This document shows positions 1 to 6,928 of a stretch of 15,462 nt of DNA, piece by piece. Origin of the DNA: Planctomycetaceae bacterium (GTDB lineage: Bacteria > Planctomycetota > Planctomycetia > Planctomycetales > Planctomycetaceae); the NCBI GenBank assembly GCA_027000105.1, contig JALTOP010000272.1:1-15462 (forward strand). Reading direction: 5' to 3'. Each line of letters opens with the position of its first letter. Within the stretch, counting starts at the first letter, position 1. Made by a program: the position numbers and the translations under genes. A model generated the notes under the pieces. That model searched no databases, was not told where the DNA came from, and was given only the letters and a program-made list of their open reading frames with translations.

Positions 1-755
1 TCGACCAGTTTCTTTTCCAGGGTATCGGTACCGGCAAAACAGGCAGGATTAATCGCCATTAAAAAATGTTCGGTACGTTCCAACGCGGGGCCGCGTGTTT
101 TTTCGGAAGGCATTTTTTGACCGGTCCGACAGCATGTCAGAACAGCATGCAATAATCCAAAAGGGCCTGAAAGATCATTCGGAATGAGGATTTCGCTACC
201 GAGATCGGCTTCAAATGAGAAATCGAACCCGACTGTATTTCCCTGATAGGGCAGGGCGTAGGCAAAAGGTTGACGGCCAAAAAGCGGGTGCTTGCTTCCG
301 AAGGCTTCTACATGTGATTCATTTGCCGTGCTGGTGACGCAAACGCCGATCATCCCCTTCAATGCTGCCAGACGGGCGTAAACCAGAGGCGAACCCAGAC
401 GTTGTGAATTTGAAATCACGACAATTGCAACGCCCAGTTCTTTGGCTTTTTCGGTCGCCTGTTCCATGCCCTTCGTCGCCGCAACGTGCCCCATTCCTTC
501 GTTCGCATCGAAAAAACTGATCGCCGGGGTTTCTGTTTTTTGAATCGAAATCGCTCTTGGGTCGACATCGCCGGTATCAATAGAATGGACATGACCGGGA
601 AGACTGGCACAACCCTCGGAATGCCTGCCCAAGCGGTCTGCGTCAATCAGTCGATCGGCCGTCAGTTCGGCCTCAAATTCGTACATTCCTTTTTTTACCA
701 GGACATTGACAAGGAAAGTACGCATTTGGGAACAGGGGGAACAGGGTGTATTCAT
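1..755 (-). CDS. Ldh_2 (malate/L-lactate dehydrogenase-like) family protein, C-terminus cut by window edge
   Basis: About 251 residues are visible and the 3' end lies outside the window. The order of conserved blocks follows the Ldh_2 family of NAD(P)H-dependent 2-oxoacid reductases (YiaK, AllD): an N-terminal ADRLGRHSEG stretch, DPRAISI, FFDANEGMGHVAA, VVISNSQRLGSPLVYA, HPLFGRQPFAYALP, then FLMAINPACFAG. Residues that are catalytic in the family are changed: the SHGxxR motif reads SEGCAS (Glu47, Ser51) and the NSNHFG motif reads NSQRLG (Arg119). Only about 60 residues separate the YALP and FLMAINP blocks, where I recall well over 100 in typical members, so a central segment seems lost. Enzyme activity is therefore doubtful. 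The first ATG (755) gives MNTPCSPCSQMRTF; an internal ATG at 725 (MRTFLV) is equally possible, and neither has a clear Shine-Dalgarno. It follows the propeller gene after 215 bases that hold no other gene, and no promoter is obvious there. Confidence 0.8.
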   Translation of the reverse strand, partial: MNTPCSPCSQMRTFLVNVLVKKGMYEFEAELTADRLIDADRLGRHSEGCASLPGHVHSIDTGDVDPRAISIQKTETPAISFFDANEGMGHVAATKGMEQATEKAKELGVAIVVISNSQRLGSPLVYARLAALKGMIGVCVTSTANESHVEAFGSKHPLFGRQPFAYALPYQGNTVGFDFSFEADLGSEILIPNDLSGPFGLLHAVLTCCRTGQKMPSEKTRGPALERTEHFLMAINPACFAGTDTLEKKLV

Positions 756-970
756 CGTTTCGGTTGAATTCCATTTTTTACTATTGAGATTTGTGATAAA
801 AAATGACGTTGACCATTGAAATTCGCTCTCAGTGATACCGTTTTCTGAATCCGAATTCCAGCTTGAGTGACCGAAACAGATTGCCGCTGCCAGAAAAGTA
901 TGCCCCTTCGGTCTGCCCTGCAGTTTATGGGGTTACTGGAACACTGGCAACGCATTCAAACAGCAGGCAA

Positions 971-3900
971 TTACTTTTGTGTCGATGTCTGATTTTCCGG
1001 TTTGATCAACTCATACGCTGTCTGCCCCGCCCATTTTCCAGCTTCCGGCATGTATTTCATCGCAAACGATGTTTGTAGTGGGTAATTGCAGACGCAACCG
1101 GTCGAAAAACAGGGGACATTCAACAAGCCGTCCGCTGCGACAAGCGAGTTGCTGCAACCGGAACGCAAATTCCGCAAGCTGTATTCTTTATGACTTTCCA
1201 CATCAACGTAAGAGGCGCATTTGTTTCGCAGGAAGAGCAGGTGCTTGTTCCCGACGGTGTAGTTGCAACCTCCCGATCTGGTAAACAGTCGAGATTTGTT
1301 GACCATCTCACCAGTTTCCAGATCGTACTGGTTTCCGGCCTGGTTGATAAACGTATTTTCCCGCATGATAATGGGCTGCAATCCTGCGCGCTTTTCCCAC
1401 AATTTTCTGCCGCTTTTCGCATCGATGGCGATTGCCTGATATAATTTGCCGAGTAGCACAATCTGTTTTTTCTGTGAGAAGCAGACCCAATCATCGTAGG
1501 GACGGATAGCGAGTGGGCCACGCCCGGTCATCGCCTTGAAATCGTACCTGGTTTTGTATTCCCACTGTTTTTCTCCGGTGGTGGCATCGAATGCGTAAGT
1601 AACCGAAGGCAGTTCGCTCGGCAACATCCCCCGTCGTTTCAGTCGGTCTGCTTCCAACGGTGCCATCGAATCGGTCACGAAAACCGATCCGCCCCCGATG
1701 GCAATGGCGTGAATGTTGTAGCGGTGTTCGGGAAACTTCACCCATAATTGTTTGCCGCTTTTTCGGTCGAATGCAAACAGCGCTTCGCAATCCCATAAAC
1801 CGGATTCAATGGCAGGGTGCGAATGCCCCGGAGGCAGATCTTTTCCCATCGCGACAAACAGATGCGCATCGGTAACGCGTACATCCACCACGCCCCATGC
1901 ATCAGTCGGTTTTCGATCAAACTGGCAGGAATACGTTTTTTCGATTGCCCCGGTGGCCGGGTTCAACAGATCGCATTGTCCGTTCCGTCCGACGAAGACT
2001 CCATCAGGCAGAGAGGCGAACCGGACATAGGGAGTTCCTGTTTCAAAATTCCAGAGTAGACGCCCGGTGTAGGCATCGATACCACTGAGCAGTTGCCGGA
2101 TATCATCGAAGGCGAACATCCGCCCTCCCGCGACCTGCGGTTTCACACCACGGCCGTAATCCTTATGCTTGTAGAAACCATGATCCGGCCCGTCTCCATA
2201 CCAGAGAATACCGAGCGGTGCTTTTACCAAATCGTCACGCGAAAAATAGGTTCTTCCCGCGTCCCCTCCTTCATGCGTCCAGTCGGCAGAACCGGGCAGA
2301 GGCCCCACTTTCCGAATGAGAAGCGATTCGCTTTCCTGTGTCAATTCGGCCGAGGCAAGTTTCTGGCGGGCGATCTGCTGTTTGAGTTGATCCAACTGCT
2401 TCGAAGCGTCCTGCAACCACAAGGTTCCTCCGTAGGGACGCAAGACTTCATAGAGTCGGGACAGACTGGTTGCTGAGATCGGTTTTATCGTCTCTGCCGC
2501 GGGATGAATGATCAAACTCGCCAGATAGGGCGGGAAGCGGAATGTTTCCGGATCGCCCACAAACAGTTCGGCACGGGTTCCATACAGATTTGCTTCTGCA
2601 AGCCGCTGTCGTAGAGCGTTTACCCTGTTGCGGTTTTTGTCAACAACGATCAGTTTCAGTTTCGAACGGGTTAGCAGATCTTCCACCATTCCCGGTTGAT
2701 CCAGTCCCAGTACGACTGCGTATCCCTCATCGATTTTCGATTGCTCCAGAATGTGGGAGACCTGTTCGCTCGCCGAGACAGACTGCCCGGCCAGTTCCTT
2801 TTTCGGGAAAGGATGCACATTGACTGAGGTCTGCTTCGCGCCGAAGCAGAGGATTTTACCGTTGGTTAAAGTGACAATCAGTTTGCCATCCGCTGCGATC
2901 AAACTGGCGGGAATATCTTCAAGTTGTTTCTTCCAGACGAGTTTCGGTTTCGTATTTTCATCTTTTGCAAGGCCGATGGCAACCAATGTTTTATTGACAT
3001 GCGTGTAGAGCCGATTTCCTGCCTTGATCAAACATTTCGAAGTCGCCCCTTTTTTACCTTCAACATAAAAACGATCCCACAGTTTTTCTGCTTCCCACTT
3101 TGCAGGATGATATGTTCTATTCCCTACCTTTTTGTCATAAAGAGATGTTTTCGTTTTATTCAGATTGTAGGCGTATAAAAATTCGCCCTGCATTCCGTAA
3201 GATAGTCCGTTATCGAAGACAGAACGATAGTTCAAGCCGGGCATGAATTTGTAGCCCCAGAATGGCCCTTCAAACAGATCGCGTTTCGGAGTACTCCATG
3301 ATTTCGGGGCCTCTTTCCCGGCCGATTTCCAGCGATCCCCGACTTCTCTCCCATCTTCGGCGTTGACAACTCCGGTCTCTCCCACAAACAGAAACTTTCC
3401 GCCAGCGGTTACTCGCGAATCGCCATTGCGATACCCTTGCACGTATTGCACCAACTTGCCAGTAATCGGATCGAAACCGGCTGGCATCGAACGACCGTTG
3501 GGCACCTGCAGTTTCCCATCTGCAAACAGAAAATAACCTTGAGGCGATAATCCTGCTTCGCTGAGGTAATTATGGTCGATACGCACCTGTTTGATATAGC
3601 CGACTTCACTGTTTCGCCACTTCAGCTGGCCCGTCTCCGCATCGACCGCGATGATGAATACGCCCATCGAAGGCCAGATGCCGGCTCCGAAATAGATGAC
3701 GCCATCTTTCAGAACCGCTCCACCTCGAACAGGCCAGTAGGAAATCAGCCGGGCGTTTCCCAACTGGCGGTAATCGGGACGTTCTGCCGGTGCTCCGCGC
3801 ACTTTCCACCTTTCTTCTCCCGTGGCTGCATCCAGACAGTAAAGATAGCCATCATCAGAACCGACAGCGACTTTGCCATCCCATGCAACCGGGGCGCAGC

Positions 3901-4237
3901 GAATCGGGCCATCTGTGTAGAAAGCCCATTTCGCATCACCAGATTCAGTATCGAAGGCGCGCAAGCTGCCGTCGTACGAAGAACCGACAAACAGCGTCTT
4001 TCCGACGACAACCGGTTCATTGACCGCATCGAACTGCAGTCGCGGTTCATTCGGCCAGGCTACTTTCGCCGCAGGTGCTTCACGAGACCACTGCAGATGA
4101 ATTTCATCGGGCAACTTTTCGGATGTCACTCCACTGCGCGCCGTGTCGTGCCGCCACATCGGCCAGTCTGCTGCCTCAACAAAAAACGGAGAAAAGGGAA
4201 GCAGGCAGAAAATGAAAGCGAACGTAAATAATCTCAT
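971..4237 (-). CDS. Secreted PQQ-type beta-propeller protein with an inserted methyltransferase-like domain
   Basis: 1088 residues. The N-terminus has a signal peptide (about residues 1-22, ending VEA before ADW), so the protein should act outside the cytoplasm. Repeats such as LRAFDTESGDAKWAF, YCLDAATGEERWKV, IDAYTGRLLWNFETG and YAFDATTGEKQWEY are the PQQ/BamB-like propeller signature. They fall in two groups, about 24-470 and 650-1060. Between them, about 490-640, lies a Rossmann-like region resembling a class I methyltransferase: VVLGLDQPGM, LIVVDKN, then LRPYGGTLWL. Its glycine motif is degenerate. The last 100 residues hold six cysteines (991, 1007, 1028, 1043, 1048, 1050) and a GCVCNYPLQTS motif that I recall from many planctomycete propeller proteins. 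I chose the ATG at 4237 because it gives the signal peptide and follows a GGGGAA ribosome site; the longer frame would run into thiF. Substrate is unknown; PQQ binding is not shown. Confidence 0.88.
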   Translation of the reverse strand: MRLFTFAFIFCLLPFSPFFVEAADWPMWRHDTARSGVTSEKLPDEIHLQWSREAPAAKVAWPNEPRLQFDAVNEPVVVGKTLFVGSSYDGSLRAFDTESGDAKWAFYTDGPIRCAPVAWDGKVAVGSDDGYLYCLDAATGEERWKVRGAPAERPDYRQLGNARLISYWPVRGGAVLKDGVIYFGAGIWPSMGVFIIAVDAETGQLKWRNSEVGYIKQVRIDHNYLSEAGLSPQGYFLFADGKLQVPNGRSMPAGFDPITGKLVQYVQGYRNGDSRVTAGGKFLFVGETGVVNAEDGREVGDRWKSAGKEAPKSWSTPKRDLFEGPFWGYKFMPGLNYRSVFDNGLSYGMQGEFLYAYNLNKTKTSLYDKKVGNRTYHPAKWEAEKLWDRFYVEGKKGATSKCLIKAGNRLYTHVNKTLVAIGLAKDENTKPKLVWKKQLEDIPASLIAADGKLIVTLTNGKILCFGAKQTSVNVHPFPKKELAGQSVSASEQVSHILEQSKIDEGYAVVLGLDQPGMVEDLLTRSKLKLIVVDKNRNRVNALRQRLAEANLYGTRAELFVGDPETFRFPPYLASLIIHPAAETIKPISATSLSRLYEVLRPYGGTLWLQDASKQLDQLKQQIARQKLASAELTQESESLLIRKVGPLPGSADWTHEGGDAGRTYFSRDDLVKAPLGILWYGDGPDHGFYKHKDYGRGVKPQVAGGRMFAFDDIRQLLSGIDAYTGRLLWNFETGTPYVRFASLPDGVFVGRNGQCDLLNPATGAIEKTYSCQFDRKPTDAWGVVDVRVTDAHLFVAMGKDLPPGHSHPAIESGLWDCEALFAFDRKSGKQLWVKFPEHRYNIHAIAIGGGSVFVTDSMAPLEADRLKRRGMLPSELPSVTYAFDATTGEKQWEYKTRYDFKAMTGRGPLAIRPYDDWVCFSQKKQIVLLGKLYQAIAIDAKSGRKLWEKRAGLQPIIMRENTFINQAGNQYDLETGEMVNKSRLFTRSGGCNYTVGNKHLLFLRNKCASYVDVESHKEYSLRNLRSGCSNSLVAADGLLNVPCFSTGCVCNYPLQTSFAMKYMPEAGKWAGQTAYELIKPENQTSTQK

Positions 4238-4308
4238 AATAATTCCCCGTCTGATCTGGACAGAATCGATGTGAAATCGTTGCCTACCAGCCGAACTGCT
4301 TCCTGGAA

Positions 4309-5088
4309 TCAATCCGCAAACAGCCTGCTGCAAATGTTGCAGTTTTTGTCTCGTGAAATGGACCATTTGCGAAACGTCATGTCTCGTAAATCGAAGGCGA
4401 GCATTTGAGAATAAAGAGGCTCTCCGAGTCCTGAAATAACCTTGATCGCTTCCATCGCCGCCATGCAGCCTACTGTTCCCGAGACAGCACCGAAGACTGG
4501 AAACTCCCGTTTCCATTGTGGAGGGTCAACCGGATGCAGGCATGCCAGGCAGGGCGTCTTTCCCGGAATGATCGTCGTGATTTGTGCTTCCAGATCGTAC
4601 ATCGCGCATTCGATAATCGGCTTGTTCTGCAAGACAGCCTGACGATTCATCGCGAAACGTTCATTGAACAGGGGCGCACAATCGACAATGAGATCGACCT
4701 GTTCAACAATGCCGGCTGCGTTTTCTTCATTGAGATTTTCTGCATAAGGAACGATCTCCAGACGCGGATTCAACTCTTTCAATCGTCGTTCAACCGATTC
4801 GATACGAGGTTTACCGAGCCAGTTGTGCGTCATTAAAAGCTGACGGTTCAAATCGCTCTGTTTGACATTTCCCGCATGGGCCACCACGAGTTTCCCGATC
4901 CCGGCTGCTGCCAGTTCGTATGCGACAACCGATCCCAGCCCGCCACATCGCGAAACGAGAACCGAGGCGCCCTTGAGCGATTCCTGGCCGACTTCCCCAA
5001 AGCCGGGAACCCACATTTGCCATTCATAGGTGGCCCGTTCCGCATCGGTCAGTGGGGCGGGGTCAGTCGCTGGAGGATGTTCTGCCAT
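4309..5088 (-). CDS. ThiF/MoeB/HesA-family protein with altered nucleotide site
   Basis: 259 residues, alignable by eye to E. coli MoeB over its whole length (VGQESLKGASVLV, GGLGS, SDLNRQLL, GKPRIES, VGCMAAMEAIKVISGLG). The structural zinc site is complete: Cys180/Cys183 (CLAC) and Cys250/Cys253 (CNIC). The family adenylates the C-terminus of ubiquitin-like sulphur carriers such as MoaD and ThiS. Most ATP-site residues are replaced here: Trp23 for MoeB Arg14, Arg47 for the first glycine of the nucleotide loop, His71 for Asp62, Arg94 for Lys86, Pro139 for Asp130. Only the arginine finger (Arg81) remains. Adenylation is therefore unlikely or depends on other residues. No ThiS/MoaD-type carrier gene is visible nearby. 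It sits 35 bases after the thiolase and 71 before the propeller gene, so co-transcription is likely. Its Shine-Dalgarno is weak. Confidence 0.88.
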   Translation of the reverse strand: MAEHPPATDPAPLTDAERATYEWQMWVPGFGEVGQESLKGASVLVSRCGGLGSVVAYELAAAGIGKLVVAHAGNVKQSDLNRQLLMTHNWLGKPRIESVERRLKELNPRLEIVPYAENLNEENAAGIVEQVDLIVDCAPLFNERFAMNRQAVLQNKPIIECAMYDLEAQITTIIPGKTPCLACLHPVDPPQWKREFPVFGAVSGTVGCMAAMEAIKVISGLGEPLYSQMLAFDLRDMTFRKWSISRDKNCNICSRLFAD

Positions 5089-5123
5089 AGGAGATTCTTC
5101 GTTGGAAACCGAAGGTTAAATGT

Positions 5124-6434
5124 TCAAGCCCGTTCGAGCCACAACGCAACACCCTGACCGCCGCCTACGCACAGGCTGACCAGACCGTGTGAGAGATCCT
5201 GCTGTTTCAATGCCCGCAGATTCGTCAAAATCAATCGGGCACCGGTCGCTCCGACAGGATGACCAAGCGCGATTGCACCGCCGTTGATATTCAGTTTGTT
5301 CCAGGGGAGTTCACCGATCGGTTCGTCCCGCTTCAGAACGGTTTTGTTGAACTCCTCCGACTTCATTGCTTCCAGGCACGCCAAAACCTGTGCGGCGAAC
5401 GCTTCATTTATTTCGAACAGATCGAAATCAGTCAGGCTTTTCCCGGTTCCACGAAGCAGTTTGTCGATAGCAAAGACGGGGCCGAGCCCCATTCGTTTCG
5501 GATCCAGTCCGGCGATTGAAAAGGCATTCAGATAACCAAGCGGCTTCAGTCCTCTTTTCTCGGCAAGATCGGCTGACATGACGACCAAAGTTGCCGCTCC
5601 ATCTGTCACCGGGCAGCTATTGCCAACGGTCACGGTTCCGCCATTCCGCCTGAAGAACGGTTTCAGTTTGCCCAGACTTTCAACTGTTTGATTTTTCCGC
5701 GGCCCCATGTCTTCATGGAGAGGAGCACTACCGGTGATATCCCCTGAAATCAGCAGGATCTCGTCATTGAAGAAGCCCTCCTGTTGTGCCTTCAAAGCGC
5801 GACGGTGACTTTCAACTGCAAAAGCATCCTGTGCCTTGCGGGAGATATCGAAATCGTCTGAGAGCACCTCGGCTGTTTCGCCCATGCTGAGCCCGCACGT
5901 TGGGTCTGTCAGTCCGAGTTGCAGTTGAGGAATCGGCTTGAAGAACGCAGGGCGGATTTTTGTGAACAGAGAGAGTTTCTGGGAGATTGTTTTCGCTTTT
6001 TGGAGTTGCATAAACCACTGCTTCGCCTCGTCGGTGTAGATAAACGGAACCTGCGACATCGATTCCGCCCCACCTGCGAGAATGACATCCGAACGCCCAT
6101 CCCTGATGATCTGGGAGGCCTGAAAGACAGATTCCATTCCAGAGGCACAGTTTCGGTTTACCGTATGGGCAATCCTGTCCTGCGGGATGCCGGCCCGTAA
6201 CGCAATAACACGGGAGACATTCGCCGCATCGCTCTGACCACAGACATTTCCGATGACAACTTCATCGATGTCGCTCGCATCCATCCCGCTTTCTTTCAGC
6301 GTTCCGCGAATCGCCAAAACTCCCAACTGGTCGGCTGCAATGTGGGAAAGTGCTCCGAATGCCTTGACAAACGGAGTTCGCTTGCCTGCTACAATTGCCA
6401 GGGGAGGATCAAGTTTCGTACATGGCATTGTCAT
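5124..6434 (-). CDS. Acetyl-CoA C-acyltransferase (thiolase, FadI/FadA type)
   Basis: 436 residues from the chosen start, the usual length for FadI-type thiolases. The family performs the last step of fatty-acid beta-oxidation (3-ketoacyl-CoA plus CoA to acetyl-CoA and a shortened acyl-CoA) or the reverse condensation, in the cytoplasm. All catalytic elements are present: the nucleophile Cys96 in NRNCASGMES, NEAF at 343-346, His392 in GGAIALGHPVGATGAR, and the second Cys422 in CVGGGQG. The N-terminal start region IVAGKRTPFVKAFGALS is typical. The ATG at 6434 (MTMPCTK) has AGG about 10 bases upstream; an ATG at 6428 and a 15-residue longer form starting at 6479 are alternatives, the latter adding residues with no thiolase match. 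It heads the left cluster and has a clear promoter about 110 bases upstream. No partner FadJ-type hydratase/dehydrogenase is in the window. Confidence 0.95.
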   Translation of the reverse strand: MTMPCTKLDPPLAIVAGKRTPFVKAFGALSHIAADQLGVLAIRGTLKESGMDASDIDEVVIGNVCGQSDAANVSRVIALRAGIPQDRIAHTVNRNCASGMESVFQASQIIRDGRSDVILAGGAESMSQVPFIYTDEAKQWFMQLQKAKTISQKLSLFTKIRPAFFKPIPQLQLGLTDPTCGLSMGETAEVLSDDFDISRKAQDAFAVESHRRALKAQQEGFFNDEILLISGDITGSAPLHEDMGPRKNQTVESLGKLKPFFRRNGGTVTVGNSCPVTDGAATLVVMSADLAEKRGLKPLGYLNAFSIAGLDPKRMGLGPVFAIDKLLRGTGKSLTDFDLFEINEAFAAQVLACLEAMKSEEFNKTVLKRDEPIGELPWNKLNINGGAIALGHPVGATGARLILTNLRALKQQDLSHGLVSLCVGGGQGVALWLERA

Positions 6435-6493
6435 TGGAATAACCTGTTCAAGATGGACGTGGAACATTGGTAGATGCACCAGAAACGAAACCC

Positions 6494-6537
6494 GCCCGAT
6501 AGAACCATCGCTGTTTCACCGGGCCAGAACCATCGCT
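6494..6537 (-). repeat. Direct repeat and hairpin in the thiolase leader
   Basis: On the minus strand AGCGATGGTTCT occurs twice with no mismatch (plus-strand 6526-6537 and 6501-6512), starts 25 bases apart. The second copy lies in the loop of a possible stem formed by GCCCG and CGGGC (6520-6524 pairing with 6494-6498). Both lie in the predicted 5' leader, between the promoter and the thiolase start. They could be operator half-sites or an RNA element; the function is not known. Confidence 0.5.
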
Positions 6538-6547
6538 TCCCGGGGAC

Positions 6548-6577
6548 ATTATAGCAAAGGCTCCGCCCACTGCCCAA
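6548..6577 (-). promoter_or_regulatory. Sigma-70-type promoter for the thiolase cluster
   Basis: The minus strand carries a perfect TATAAT (6548-6553) preceded by TGC, which makes an extended -10 element. A partial -35 (TTGGGC, 6572-6577) stands 18 bases upstream. Transcription would begin near 6541, giving a leader of about 107 bases before the thiolase ATG at 6434. This is the clearest promoter in the window. Confidence 0.6.
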
Positions 6578-6909
6578 CCGAACAAATTGACACAACTGCC
6601 AAAGAGCTGAAAACACGCAAAGAATTGAAAACGTGAGTAGTTGCCAATTTGATGGATAGCTTGACAGACAATGGCGGCTGCTGCATGGCCGGCTCAATCT
6701 GGAGATTCAGCCCTCCTGTAAGAGACAAAATGTGCAGTCTCTCGCAGCGATGCCATCGAGATAGATCACAATTTTTTGCCGACTGATCGATCCCGTTTGG
6801 TTCTGGCTGGTTTTCATTCCGTTGATTGGCTGGACGGCTGATGGTTCAGAATGAATATTGAGCAACATTCCATACGAATTCAGAAGATTGGCACCAGGAT
6901 AATAATGCA
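6578..6909. other. Intergenic stretch with no supported gene
   Basis: This region lies between the thiolase promoter and the end of the kinase gene. A 67-codon frame on the minus strand (6707-6910) opens with TTG, lacks a ribosome site and resembles nothing I know, so it is not called. No transposon ends, tRNA or strong terminator was seen. Confidence 0.6.
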
Positions 6910-6928
6910 AACAGGTGATCTACCTGTT
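6910..6928 (-). terminator. Hairpin overlapping the kinase stop codon, possible terminator
   Basis: AACAGGT and ACCTGTT form a perfect 7-bp stem around a 5-base loop. The TAG stop of the kinase gene lies at the loop edge (6920-6922). The sequence after the stem on the minus strand, TGCATTATTATCC, is AT-rich but has no continuous T run. It may terminate weakly or protect the 3' end of the transcript. Confidence 0.4.

Noticed and set aside
3572..4231. 219-codon plus-strand frame
   Set aside because: It is antisense to the N-terminal part of the propeller gene and has no family likeness or ribosome site.
4238..4516. N-terminal extension of the propeller reading frame
   Set aside because: It would overlap the ThiF-like gene and hide an obvious signal peptide; the ATG at 4237 is better.
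6707..6910. 67-codon minus-strand frame just after the kinase gene
   Set aside because: Starts with TTG, no ribosome site, no recognisable motif; more likely untranslated.
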